DNA of 64,000 nucleotides from Candidatus Rifleibacteriota bacterium (lineage in GTDB: Bacteria; Muiribacteriota; Ozemobacteria; Ozemobacterales; Ozemobacteraceae). The notes below the pieces were generated by a model, which was not told the origin of the DNA, did not search any database, and saw nothing but the letters and a program-made list of their open reading frames with translations. The stretch is taken from the NCBI GenBank assembly GCA_015232575.1, contig JADFZL010000011.1:124001-188000 (forward strand), in the 5' to 3' direction. A program made the translations under genes and the position numbers. Shown here piece by piece: positions 34,622-44,168 of this stretch; position 1 is the stretch's first letter; each line of letters begins with the position of its first letter.

Positions 34622-35029
34622 CGCACGAACTAATTGATTTTGCATGATTCAAGAAGAGATACGAGATAAAAGAGAAAAGATAAAAGCTGTCCGCAGATTA
34701 CGCAGATTAAGATTAAAGCTGAACCTGAATCTGAATCTCAAAAAACGAATCTTGGATCTTTTCGACACTGTAGCAACGTTGCTGAAGAAAAGATATTTCT
34801 CACGCAGAGACGCAGAGGCACAGAGAAAAGCAGAGGGAAAATCGTGTTTTTTTATATCTGCTCAACAACATTGCTATAGTCTCATCTTTACTTGAAAATC
34901 TGCGGAATCTGCTGAATCTGCGGAAAAAAATCTTGAATCTCGAATCTCGAAATGCCGTAAATTCCGTGAATTCCGTGAATTCCGTGGTTAAAATCTTTTC
35001 TTGTCTTGTCTTTTCTTTTTTCAGGTGGG
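34622..35029. other. Low-complexity repetitive intergenic DNA
   Basis: No gene in 408 bases. The sequence is composed of short repeating words: CTGAATCTGAATCTC, GCGGAATCTGCTGAATCTGC, CGCAGAGACGCAGAGGC, ATTCCGTGAATTCCGTG (three repeats near 34965). A perfect palindrome AGCAACGTTGCT lies near 34781. The block separates a + strand gene from the end of the chemotaxis operon, and could contain its transcription end. Confidence 0.65.
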
Positions 35030-35905
35030 TTATTCAGAAGATAAGTTTGTCTGCGGAAGAACTTTCTTATAAAAAATTGTCTGGTCATATCTTTCTGATT
35101 TGAAACCAGCGTCCGTGCCCATTATCATTTCAGATGCTCCTATGAATAGATATCCATCGTCTGAAAGCATTTCATAGATTTTCTCAAGAATCTTTGTTTT
35201 GGTGGCGCTGTCAAAGTATATTAAGACATTACGAAAGAATATTACGTCAAATTTTCCAAGAGAAGAAAGGTTTTCCATGAAATTGACCCTTTTGAATTCG
35301 ACCATGTTGCGTATTTTCTGATCAATAATCCATTTATTTCCTGCCTGTTGAAAATAAATTGAAAGATTCTGTTCTGAAAGTCCGCGTTTGACCTGTGACG
35401 AAGTATATTGCCCGCTTATTGCTCTGCCAAGTGCTCCCGAGGAAATATCGCTTGCAAATATTTCAATCTGATCCGGTGAAAATGAGTTCATTAATGATGC
35501 ATACTGATTAATTATCATTGCAATGCTGTATGGTTCCTGCCCTGTTGATGAACCAGCTGACCAGATTCTTACGCCTGGCTTCTTTCCTCCTGATTTGTTT
35601 TTGAGCCAGAATTCGATTTTTGGCATTACAAGATTTCTGAAGGTTTCAAAAGGGTGACCATCTCTGAAAAAGCATGTTTCATTCGTTGTAATTGCGTCAA
35701 AAAGCTTTTCTCTGAGAAAAAAACCATTTATAGAAGTAAGTTTTTCATAAAATTCTGAAAAATCACTAAACTCAAATGATTTAAAAATAGGTTCTAGCTT
35801 TCTTTCAATGAGAAAAAGTCTATCGTAAGACAGGCTAATTCCGCAGGATTCTTTTACGAAGTTCCTGAATATTTCAAAGTCTTTGGCGGTAATGTTTTCA
35901 ATCAT
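35030..35905 (-). CDS. cheR: Chemotaxis protein methyltransferase CheR
   Basis: A 291-residue CheR. The N-terminal helical domain leads to TNETCFFRDGHPFETFR, the S-adenosylmethionine motif IWSAGSSTGQEPYSIAM (about residues 112-128) and FFRNVLIYFD in the catalytic domain. It methylates glutamates of chemoreceptors, opposing CheB. The usual STGEE is STGQE here, a mild change. Last gene of the operon, 7 nt after cheB, with no separate ribosome site visible, so translation may be coupled to cheB. Confidence 0.95.
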   Translation of the reverse strand: MIENITAKDFEIFRNFVKESCGISLSYDRLFLIERKLEPIFKSFEFSDFSEFYEKLTSINGFFLREKLFDAITTNETCFFRDGHPFETFRNLVMPKIEFWLKNKSGGKKPGVRIWSAGSSTGQEPYSIAMIINQYASLMNSFSPDQIEIFASDISSGALGRAISGQYTSSQVKRGLSEQNLSIYFQQAGNKWIIDQKIRNMVEFKRVNFMENLSSLGKFDVIFFRNVLIYFDSATKTKILEKIYEMLSDDGYLFIGASEMIMGTDAGFKSERYDQTIFYKKVLPQTNLSSE

Positions 35906-35912
35906 ATTTTAA

Positions 35913-37010
35913 TTAAAATCCGGAGTTTTCTTTTACTCTGCGCAGAATTTCTGCTGGAATATCGCCGAGCGACAATACAGTGTCAACAATTCCTGATGCG
36001 ACTGCAGACCCGGGCATTCCCCATACAATGCTTGTTTTCTCGTCCTGTGCAATTATATATCCACCATTGCGTTTTAAAGATGAAAGACCTTTTGTACCAT
36101 CGATTCCCATACCAGTCAGTATGAGTGCAATAACTGGCCCGTCAAATGCTGTTGCAGCAGATCTGAATAGAGCATTTACTGACGGAAAAGCTTTTTCTTC
36201 TGAGGGAAGTGTATTCATTGATGTTCTGACTTTTCCGTCTGAAGATCTTTTCAGCAGCAGATTTTTTCCTCCCTGTGCGATATAAATGGTGTTATTTTCA
36301 ACAATCCCATTGTCAATGCTTTCAATAACGTTGTAATTACTAACTCTTCTTGACAGATTCTCTGCAAATAATCCGCTGAAAATCGGTGGTGTATGAATAG
36401 CAATTATCATTGGCAGATTAATCATGCGTGAAAGAGGCGGAATTATCGTCATGACAGCTTTTGGTCCACCAGTGGATGCACCCACAACAATAGCTTTAAA
36501 TTCAGCAATTCTATGTTTTCCCGAAAGTGTTTTTCTGAAAATGCGTTTTTCAGAATTTAAGGCCCTTGAGACAGGAAATCTTTTATTATACAGTGCTTCA
36601 ATTTTATCATACAATTCTGCTTTCAGAATTTCAATATTCTTCGGAAGGTATGTTCCCTCTGGTTTCGGAACAAAGTCAAATGCGCCCGTTTCAAGTGCTT
36701 TTATGGTTATTTCTGCACCGGGAGTTGAAAGATGGCTGACCATGATTGCTTCCACCGGCGGATTTCTGAACTGCTTTTCGTTTATCTGATTTATCTGTTC
36801 AAGCACCTGAACTCCATTCAGACCTGGAAGCTCAATGTCAAGCAGTACAAAATCAACATTGTTGTTTTCAATGTATTCAAGAGCCTCACGCCCTTCACCA
36901 AATGATTTCAGCAGTTCACACCTGCAATTCCGGGTGACAATTTCACTCAGAACATTCCTGAATACTACTGAATCATCTACGATTAAAACTTTTAATTTTT
37001 TTTCTGTCAT
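35913..37010 (-). CDS. cheB: Chemotaxis response regulator methylesterase CheB
   Basis: A 365-residue two-domain protein. Receiver: LIVDDS, phospho-acceptor Asp 58 in VLLDIELPG. Catalytic domain: Ser 179 in VGASTGGP, His 206 in AIHTPP and Asp 304 in TGMGIDG, the Ser-His-Asp triad of methylesterases. It removes methyl groups from receptors and deamidates glutamine when phosphorylated by CheA. A short hairpin (GGGCG/CGCCC) lies immediately before the start. The MCP gene upstream is separated by a 220-bp gap with a dispersed repeat. Confidence 0.95.
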   Translation of the reverse strand: MTEKKLKVLIVDDSVVFRNVLSEIVTRNCRCELLKSFGEGREALEYIENNNVDFVLLDIELPGLNGVQVLEQINQINEKQFRNPPVEAIMVSHLSTPGAEITIKALETGAFDFVPKPEGTYLPKNIEILKAELYDKIEALYNKRFPVSRALNSEKRIFRKTLSGKHRIAEFKAIVVGASTGGPKAVMTIIPPLSRMINLPMIIAIHTPPIFSGLFAENLSRRVSNYNVIESIDNGIVENNTIYIAQGGKNLLLKRSSDGKVRTSMNTLPSEEKAFPSVNALFRSAATAFDGPVIALILTGMGIDGTKGLSSLKRNGGYIIAQDEKTSIVWGMPGSAVASGIVDTVLSLGDIPAEILRRVKENSGF

Positions 37011-37108
37011 TTCTACGGGCGAGACGCCCTCACTCCCAGGAAAAACTTTGAAATCTTAAAACCCCTTTATTATAATTTCGAGTCATTTAAGCTCCAGAAT
37101 TTCTAGCA

Positions 37109-37172
37109 TGTCTTTCGACCGAAGGGAGAAATCTCGATTTTCTCAGATCTCTCACATTCGTATAAGATGACA
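37109..37172. repeat. Dispersed palindromic repeat, copy 6
   Basis: TTTCGACCGAAGGGAGAAAT and ATCTCTCACATTCGTATAAG form the two arms, here reversed in order relative to the 15.4-kb copy. It lies between the MCP gene and cheB, within the operon. Confidence 0.65.
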
Positions 37173-37234
37173 GCTCACCCCATATTTAAGTTTTTGTGTA
37201 TATTGACTCTTATTATGAGTAGTTTCCCTCATGA

Positions 37235-39337
37235 TCATACTGAAAATTTTTCCATGGTGTTGTTCAGCATGTTGGAAGTGCCGACAAGGCGTTCTGCAGC
37301 TTCGTTAAGTTTTCTGATATGGACATTGTTATCGTTGTGAGAATCGCTGACGCTCTGGATATGAAGTGCCAGATTGCCAATTTCCTTCGCTGCATCTCCA
37401 ATTACACGGGTCATTTCATTTGCGCCCTTCGAGATTTCAGCAATTGACATTGTAATGTTGTTTGTGCCCTTGGCTGCTTCTGCAGCATTGGTTGAAATAT
37501 CAGATGCCGCTTTTGAGTGACGCTCCATGGCTTCTGTTATTGCTCCGATAGACTCAAAAATCTTACTTACTATTTCTGAGACCTTCTGAATAACTTCAAC
37601 TGCTTCAGATGTGTTGGACTGAACTCCGGCAATTTTTGTTGCGATTCCTTCGGCGGCCTGTGCACTTTGATTTGCAAGTTCTTTGATTTCATGAGCTACA
37701 ACTGCAAAGCCTCTTCCTGCCTCGCCAGCCGATGCAGCTTCAATAGTTGCGTTCAGTGCAAGAAGGTTTGTCTGTTCGGCAATACGTTTGATTACCTCTG
37801 TAACTTTTCCGATTTCGCGTGCAGCTGCGCCAAGGACATTCATGCTGCCTGTGGCGGTTTTGGAAAGAGTCATTGCCTGTCCTGCGGTTTTTGAAGCGTC
37901 TTTTGCATTTTCGGAAACCTGAATTACTGACTTGGAAACCATTTCAATTGTCTTTGCAACAGTATTCATGTTTTGTGACATTTCTTCAGCAGTAGAAAGA
38001 ATGTCTGATATATTTACAGTTATTTGTTCTGATGTTGATACGATTGAGGAAAACGATTCGGAAATTTCATTGGTTGAATTTGCCTGAAATTTGATTGATT
38101 CTGATTTCTGAGAGATGCTTTCTGAAAGATTTTTGATTTCATTACATGAAGTGCTCAGAGAAACGGACATCCCCTTTATTGTACTTATCATTGATCCGAC
38201 ATTTTTAACTGCTGAATTAAGAGATGCTTTCACTTCATTGAATTTCCCCGGAAATTCGCCTTTAATTTCAACATTAAAATGGCAATTCATCATGTTTTCA
38301 CTTACAATTCCTATCTGCCCGACAATTTCATTTAGCGATCTGGTAACGTTATTAACATCCTGTTTGATTTTATCAAAATGTCCAAGATAGCTTTTTTCCA
38401 TCGGAAGAAATTGCCCCTGAGACTGGTTTGAAACTGTTTCTATAACATCTCCAAGGGAAGAGGTAATTGTATCAATAATTGTATTTAAACCGTTTACTGA
38501 ATCAGCAAACTTTCCATATAATTTTGACGCTTCGCCACGCAGAAAAAGATCACCTTCTCTGACACCTTTTTCAACAGTTTCGAACTCTTTTGTCATCTCA
38601 TTCAAAACACCCGATAGAGTGTCAATAGCCCTTGATATCTCACCGATTTCATCTGGCGCCTGGTTGTTTATTTTAACTGATCCATCGCCTTTTGAAAGTC
38701 TTTCAAGTGCAGAAAGTGCGTTTTTTACCGGACGTTCAACTGAAACTGCAATATTCAGTGCAAGCATAACCGAAATAAACAAAAATCCAATAAGTAATAT
38801 CCAGAAATTTCGCAGTTTCTGTTTTTCTTTTACCAGCGTTCTGGTTTCACCTGGCAAAGCGTTCTGATTAAAAATATGCCGCGATAATTCTGACAACTCA
38901 GATTTCAGTAAAGCTGTTTCTTCAAGCAGCTTCCGAACCCTGTTTTCGTTTGTTCCGTTCTGCATATCTGTCTTTGAGTTTTTCAGAATATGCCTTGTTT
39001 CATCGTTTATTTCCATCAGTTGTTCGTGAGCAACAGATGCTTTTCTCAGGAAACTTTCGTCAGAACATACTCCGGAATTAATTCTTCCAAGACCGTCAAC
39101 AGGAGATATGCGTAAAAGTGAAGCAGTGTGACTTGAATTCAAATCAGAAACTGCCTTTAAATGCATTTCTATTCTTTGAAGAAACGATTCTTCTTCTGCA
39201 ATTGTTGCTGAAAACGTTTCTGACAGGTAGATCCTGTCATTGTATTCAGACAAAAGAAATAAAATATATGATGATATCAGAAAAAAACCAAAAGCCACAA
39301 TTGAAAAGCCCAGAACAATTCTAGTCCCGATTTTCAT
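37235..39337 (-). CDS. Methyl-accepting chemotaxis protein
   Basis: A 700-residue receptor: first transmembrane helix (residues about 6-30), a periplasmic helical sensor of about 145 residues, a second helix (about 178-200), HAMP (200-252), then a long stretch with HAMP-like repeats (residues about 255-385, EKGVREGDL, SNQSQGQFLP, NMMNCHFNVE), and the signalling domain with the tip IAEQTNLLALNATIEAA followed by GRGFAVVAHEIKELA. The signalling subunit contacts CheA and CheW. No C-terminal CheR-tethering pentapeptide is seen. It is encoded between the repeat array and cheB. A ribosome site GAGGT lies 7 nt before the ATG. Confidence 0.93.
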   Translation of the reverse strand: MKIGTRIVLGFSIVAFGFFLISSYILFLLSEYNDRIYLSETFSATIAEEESFLQRIEMHLKAVSDLNSSHTASLLRISPVDGLGRINSGVCSDESFLRKASVAHEQLMEINDETRHILKNSKTDMQNGTNENRVRKLLEETALLKSELSELSRHIFNQNALPGETRTLVKEKQKLRNFWILLIGFLFISVMLALNIAVSVERPVKNALSALERLSKGDGSVKINNQAPDEIGEISRAIDTLSGVLNEMTKEFETVEKGVREGDLFLRGEASKLYGKFADSVNGLNTIIDTITSSLGDVIETVSNQSQGQFLPMEKSYLGHFDKIKQDVNNVTRSLNEIVGQIGIVSENMMNCHFNVEIKGEFPGKFNEVKASLNSAVKNVGSMISTIKGMSVSLSTSCNEIKNLSESISQKSESIKFQANSTNEISESFSSIVSTSEQITVNISDILSTAEEMSQNMNTVAKTIEMVSKSVIQVSENAKDASKTAGQAMTLSKTATGSMNVLGAAAREIGKVTEVIKRIAEQTNLLALNATIEAASAGEAGRGFAVVAHEIKELANQSAQAAEGIATKIAGVQSNTSEAVEVIQKVSEIVSKIFESIGAITEAMERHSKAASDISTNAAEAAKGTNNITMSIAEISKGANEMTRVIGDAAKEIGNLALHIQSVSDSHNDNNVHIRKLNEAAERLVGTSNMLNNTMEKFSV

Positions 39338-39358
39338 ATATTACCTCATTCACTTTTA

Positions 39359-39441
39359 GAGAGGGGGCACGCGCCCCCTCTCGGGGGTCGAACAAGTCCG
39401 ACCCCCTCACTCCCCGCGGTCGAGCACTTTGTGCTCTCCGC
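39359..39441 (-). repeat. Triple-hairpin element 1, upstream of the MCP gene
   Basis: Three adjacent inverted repeats: GAGAGGGGGC-ACGC-GCCCCCTCTC (39359-39382), GGGGGTCG..CGACCCCC (39383-39406) and GCGG..GAGCAC-TTT-GTGCTC..CCGC (39416-39441). The start of the MCP gene is 22 nt to the left on the minus strand. The second stem is a G-C variant of the C-G stem found at 50.4 kb, a paired change. Confidence 0.8.
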
Positions 39442-40027
39442 TAGTATGACACTTATTCGTCAATATCACACGTTAAACTATTTTACTGCTCACTCCCCGC
39501 GGTCGAGCACTTTGTGCTCTCCGCTAGTATGACACTTATTCGTCAATATCGCATTTTGAACTATATTACTGCTCGCTACCAGCGGTCAAGAACCTTGTGC
39601 TCTCCACTAGTATGACACTTATTCGTCAATATCACACGTTAAACTATTTTACTGCTCACTACCAGCGGTCAAGAACCTTGTGCTCTCCGCTAGTATGACA
39701 CTTATTCGTCAATATCGCATCTTGAACTATATTACTGCTCGCTACCAGCGGTCAAGAACCTTGTGCTCTCCGCTAGTATGACACTTATTCGTCAATATCA
39801 CACGTTAAACTATTTTACTGCTCACTACCAGCGGTCAAGAACCTTGTGCTCTCCGCTAGTATGACACTTATTCGTCAATATCACACGTTAAACTATTTTA
39901 CTGCTCACTACCAGCGGTCAAGAACCTTGTGCTCTCCGCTAGTATGACACTTATTCGTCAATATCACATCTTGAACTATTTTACTGCTCACTACCAGCGG
40001 TCGAGCACTTTTTGCTCTTCGCCATTA
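39408..40027. repeat. 83-bp tandem repeat array, seven full units and part of an eighth
   Basis: Units begin at 39408, 39491, 39574, 39657, 39740, 39823 and 39906, with a partial eighth from 39989; every period is exactly 83 bp. Each unit contains a GCGGTC(A/G)AG..GTGCTC segment plus a shared TAGTATGACACTTATTCGTC core and a variable end (ATCACACGTTAAAC or ATCGCAT/TTGAAC). Units 1, 2 and 8 keep the perfect GAGCAC/GTGCTC stem, while units 3-7 carry a changed AAGAACC arm. It lies between cheW and the MCP gene, inside the operon. Confidence 0.9.
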
Positions 40028-40036
40028 GAAAGACTT

Positions 40037-40468
40037 TCAGGTTTTCAGGTTGTTTAGAATCAGCAGCGGATCGAGTATTACCATTAGCCCATCGGAAAGT
40101 TTACAATATCCGCAGGTAAGTGCATTGGGTGTTCCGGAAACTGAATCTTTTTCATACAAATCACCACTGATTTCATATATATCTTCAACTTTCTCTACAA
40201 GCACTCCAAAAGGTTCACTTATACTGTGTTTAAATATTATTATGCAGCCCTGTGCATTTGTACCAGCTCCGGAAAAACCAAGAATCTGTTTCAAATCAAG
40301 AATCACATGAATCTGACCGCGAAGATTCATGTATCCCAATACTCCATCCGGTGCATGAAACACTGGAGTAATCTGAAATTCTGTAATGATCTCCTTTACA
40401 CACCTGATATCAAACCCAAAAAGTCTGCCGGCGGTGTGGAAAGCACAGAATAATTTTTTTTCAGCCAC
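40037..40468 (-). CDS. cheW: Chemotaxis coupling protein CheW
   Basis: A 143-residue CheW: a beta-barrel pair with GRLFGFDIRCVKEII, the hinge FHAPDGVLGYMNLRGQIHVI, and LVEKVEDIYEI near the end. It links receptors to CheA. The start overlaps the end of cheA by 8 bp, so the two genes are co-expressed. Its stop is followed by the 83-bp tandem array. Confidence 0.95.
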   Translation of the reverse strand: MAEKKLFCAFHTAGRLFGFDIRCVKEIITEFQITPVFHAPDGVLGYMNLRGQIHVILDLKQILGFSGAGTNAQGCIIIFKHSISEPFGVLVEKVEDIYEISGDLYEKDSVSGTPNALTCGYCKLSDGLMVILDPLLILNNLKT

Positions 40469-43400
40469 TGCTTTTATGGCTCCTTATAAGCTCAAGAAAT
40501 GCTTTCTTGTCCAGTTTTTTCTGAAATGCGCTGAATCCTGATTTTAAAGCCATTTCAGATACTTCCGAGGCATCATAGCTTGACATGGCAATTGCCGGTA
40601 TTTTCTGATAATTTTCCAGTTTCCGGACTTTTTCAATAAAATCAAATCCATTCATTTCGGGCATTTCGAGATCAGAAACAATCATATCATACTTCTTTTC
40701 GATTGCCCTCTGCAAGCCTGCACTTCCATCAGATGCAAGATCAACATCGTAACCTTCGCCGACAAGTATTTCTCTGACAATCTTCTGAAAGTATTCACTG
40801 TCTTCAACTAACAGCACTGATTTTTTCTGATTTGTTGCCAGATCGGTAATATTTTCACTGAAACATTTGAGTTCAATCTGTTTTACTATTGCCTTAAAAT
40901 CAGGAAACAGCACCAATCGGCCATTGATTAATGTTTCGTCTTTTCCGGCACTGCGGTCAACTTGTACAATATCGACTATTTCTGATACAGAAATTCCAAT
41001 CGCATGATTTGAATTTTTCGGAATAATAATAAATTTTCCCTGAACATTTTCTTTTATTGAAATTTTGGAAAATTCTCTGGTGTTGACAATAAGAACCGGA
41101 ATGTCTCTGATGTTAACATACTCGCGACTTCCAAATCGAACAATAGACTTGTCATCTATTTTTTCGACGCTTTTTAGCTCTTCGACCGGAAAAGCTATTA
41201 TCTCATTTTCAGAAGACGATGCCAGCAGGTATGATTTTTCCAAAGCAACAGCAGAATCAGGAGCACGATTCTTTTCTGATATTGCCGGAGTTAGAATGCC
41301 AGCGTGCCTTGCAATTCCATCCATATCAAGAATAAGCGCAACCTGACCATCTCCCATAATTGTTGCACCTGAATAAATCTGACATTTCTTCAAAATCTGG
41401 TGAATATTTCGTACAACGACTTCTTCAACACCTATTATTTCATCAACAATCAGCCCGTATCTTGCCTGAGCAGACTTGATTACTGCGAAAACCATTGAAG
41501 CAGATAATCCGCTTTGCAGTTCAGGATTCTGCTCTGATTCAATAAATTCCTGAAGATTCTCAATTGATTTCAGCCGGAATCTTTCAGTAATTTCTCTTCT
41601 TTTCTTTTCATTAAAAGGCTCTGATGAGCGAAAGATTTCAGAGAGTCGTACAAGAGGCAAAACAGTGTTTCTAAGCCTGTATGTTTCAAATTCGCATGAA
41701 AACTCTATCTTTTTGTATACGTTTTCATCAAAGAGATAAAGCAGTTCAAGCAGGTTGAACCTTGGAATAGCATATTTGTAAAATCCGCATTTTATTATGA
41801 GACATGGAATAATTGCGAGTGTTATCGGAAGACGCAGAATAAAAGTTATACCTTTTCCAGGCGCATTATCAATGTCTATTTGTCCGCCGATGCGCTCAAT
41901 ATTTGATTTGACGACATCCATTCCGACGCCGCGCCCCGAGATTTCACCAACAGTTTCAGATGTGGAAAATCCAGGTTGAAAGATGCATGAAAGAATTTCC
42001 TTTTCAGAAAAGGTGGATTTATCATCAATCTTTTTAAATCCTTTTTCAATCGCCTTCCGTCTTATCAGCTGCGGATCAATTCCCCTGCCGTCATCTCCAA
42101 CATATACAACAATCTGACCGCCTTCATGAAATGCCCTCAGAAAGACTTTTCCGACAGGTGTTTTATTGGCACGGTTTCTTTCAGAAGTGCTTTCTATTCC
42201 GTGATCACAACTGTTTCTTATCAGATGAATCAGCGGATCAGTAAGATTATCAAGTACGTTTTTGTCAATTTCAACTTCGTTTCCAGAGACATCCAGTTCA
42301 ATCTGTTTTCCGAATTTACGTGCCAGATCTCTGACCAGTCTGGGAAATTTGCTGAAAACCCGTCCCATTGGTTGCATGCGGGTCTTCATAATTGTTTCCT
42401 GAATGCTCGAAGTAATTGAATCAAGTTTTTGGACAGACGAGTGCGATACGGGAGTTCCCTGTTCCAGGGCAAATAATTGTCTGTTTCTGGTTAGTACAAG
42501 CTCTCCAGCAAGCATCATGAGTCTTTCTATTGTATCAACACTTATTTTTACTGCTTCAGCAAAAGTTTTTCTGATGTTCTTTTCATAACCTGAATCAGGA
42601 TCAGCAGATTTTTCTGCGGGCTTATCTGAGACTTGAGGTTGTACCATCTGAAAAGACTGGGCATCTTTTTCTGCAATCGAAGGTCTGGCTGGTATAACCA
42701 CCTGAGCAGGCAAATCAGCAGCAAGATTATTCTCTGGAATTTCCTGGGCTGAGTTTGAAGAATGTGAAAACCTGTTTAAAGAAGAATGAGATTTTTCAGA
42801 ATGTTTTGTCAATTTTCTCAGTTCTAAAAGAAGAACACTTAAATCTTTTTCAGAGCTTTTATAAACATCTTCGAACATTTCTCTTAATTCATAAGCGCCT
42901 TTTGCCAGTTCAGAAAAAACATTTTTTTCAGGTTCAAGAATTTCACTTTTCAGCGCAGCAAAGACTGATTCCATAGCGTGTGCAAGGCTATTTACAACTG
43001 TTAATCCAAGAAAACCGGCACCACCTTTTATTGAATGAAGAGCCCGCATTACTGCAGTGAAATTTCTGGTAATTATCGAAAAATTTCTTGAATTGAGCGA
43101 AGCATCTGTTTCAGTGATAAACTGTTCAATAATTGCTAAATTCTTTTTTGCTTCTACAACAAAATCCTCAATCAACAACTGGTCCTGTTCAGTGGAACTA
43201 ACTTTTTTCTCAGAATTCATTTCACTGTTTTCAGGTGAATTAGTTTGAACTTCTGGTTTAACAGACAATATCTTTTCAAGCAAATGCCTGTAAAGGATGT
43301 TCTCTCCTTCATTTACATTTTCCAGGACTTTTATAAAATATTCAGCCGTTTCCAGGAATATCTGCTGAATTTCCTGTGAAAGCATTATTTTCCCGCACGC

Positions 43401-44138
43401 GAGTTTTTTTATTAATATCTCGCATTCACAGGCAACTTTCAATGCTTTCTCAAGTTTATAAAATGCCGCTGGTTCTGTTAATTGCTCGAATACTTCAGAA
43501 AACTGAAGGAAATATTCCACAGAAAGAAGTGTTCCAGTTTTAATTTTTTCATTCAAAGAGTCGTTCAGTCTCTTGAAAATTGAAGAGATCTCTTCGATTT
43601 TGCGTCTCTGTGTTTCGACTTTTTCCATCCAGACAAAGATTTCATCTTCTTTATCCTGGGAAATTCTGATTGTCGGATCTGGAGCTGGAGCTGAAGCCTT
43701 TTCTGACTTTATCTCTACAGTTTTCCCGGAAGGTTTAATTAAGCCTTTGGCAGCAGCATCGGCAAGGTTTCTCAGACGCTGAAGAATCTGGGAATTGTCA
43801 ATTTCTTCGCTGTTGAGTGGGTCATCCAGAAGAACTCTTAAAAAGTCCAGACCCTCAAGAAGTGCATCAACAACTTCAGGCTCCGGATTAATGCATTTCT
43901 CTCTGAGAAAGGTCAGGATGTTTTCGATTTCATGTGAAAGATGCGCTATGCGCGAGAATCCCAGGGCTGATGCTGAACTTTTCAGTGTATGCACGGCTCT
44001 GAAAATGCCATCTACTATTTCTGAGTCAGGAACATTCAGCATGTTTTCCAGATGCAGAAAGTCCTTCTCTATTGTCTCAAGGTGTTCCCTGGACTCATTC
44101 ACGAACGAATTCAGTATCGATTCTTCAACGTCAATCAT
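40461..44138 (-). CDS. cheA: Hybrid chemotaxis histidine kinase CheA with two HPt domains and a receiver
   Basis: A 1225-residue multidomain kinase. HPt 1: His 50 in AVHTLKSSASALGF. HPt 2: His 368 in ALHSIKGGAGFLGL. Then dimerisation, and the HATPase with N-box LIRNSCDHGIES, G1 DDGRGIDP and G2 GRGVGMDVVKS. Two CheW-like regions follow (the first from about residue 780, the second from about residue 960, YLLASSSENEIIAFPVEELK). The C-terminal receiver has LLVEDS and phospho-acceptor Asp about residue 1156 (VSDLEMPEMNG). This resembles ChpA/FrzE-type hybrids that control surface motility rather than a plain flagellar CheA. cheW overlaps its 3' end. Confidence 0.93.
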   Translation of the reverse strand: MIDVEESILNSFVNESREHLETIEKDFLHLENMLNVPDSEIVDGIFRAVHTLKSSASALGFSRIAHLSHEIENILTFLREKCINPEPEVVDALLEGLDFLRVLLDDPLNSEEIDNSQILQRLRNLADAAAKGLIKPSGKTVEIKSEKASAPAPDPTIRISQDKEDEIFVWMEKVETQRRKIEEISSIFKRLNDSLNEKIKTGTLLSVEYFLQFSEVFEQLTEPAAFYKLEKALKVACECEILIKKLACGKIMLSQEIQQIFLETAEYFIKVLENVNEGENILYRHLLEKILSVKPEVQTNSPENSEMNSEKKVSSTEQDQLLIEDFVVEAKKNLAIIEQFITETDASLNSRNFSIITRNFTAVMRALHSIKGGAGFLGLTVVNSLAHAMESVFAALKSEILEPEKNVFSELAKGAYELREMFEDVYKSSEKDLSVLLLELRKLTKHSEKSHSSLNRFSHSSNSAQEIPENNLAADLPAQVVIPARPSIAEKDAQSFQMVQPQVSDKPAEKSADPDSGYEKNIRKTFAEAVKISVDTIERLMMLAGELVLTRNRQLFALEQGTPVSHSSVQKLDSITSSIQETIMKTRMQPMGRVFSKFPRLVRDLARKFGKQIELDVSGNEVEIDKNVLDNLTDPLIHLIRNSCDHGIESTSERNRANKTPVGKVFLRAFHEGGQIVVYVGDDGRGIDPQLIRRKAIEKGFKKIDDKSTFSEKEILSCIFQPGFSTSETVGEISGRGVGMDVVKSNIERIGGQIDIDNAPGKGITFILRLPITLAIIPCLIIKCGFYKYAIPRFNLLELLYLFDENVYKKIEFSCEFETYRLRNTVLPLVRLSEIFRSSEPFNEKKRREITERFRLKSIENLQEFIESEQNPELQSGLSASMVFAVIKSAQARYGLIVDEIIGVEEVVVRNIHQILKKCQIYSGATIMGDGQVALILDMDGIARHAGILTPAISEKNRAPDSAVALEKSYLLASSSENEIIAFPVEELKSVEKIDDKSIVRFGSREYVNIRDIPVLIVNTREFSKISIKENVQGKFIIIPKNSNHAIGISVSEIVDIVQVDRSAGKDETLINGRLVLFPDFKAIVKQIELKCFSENITDLATNQKKSVLLVEDSEYFQKIVREILVGEGYDVDLASDGSAGLQRAIEKKYDMIVSDLEMPEMNGFDFIEKVRKLENYQKIPAIAMSSYDASEVSEMALKSGFSAFQKKLDKKAFLELIRSHKSSG

Positions 44139-44168
44139 TAAGTTTCAGAGGCTTATTTCATCAGATTT

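Noticed and set aside
39408..40027. CRISPR array
   Set aside because: The units are directly adjacent, 83 bp each, with no unique spacers; only a tandem repeat.
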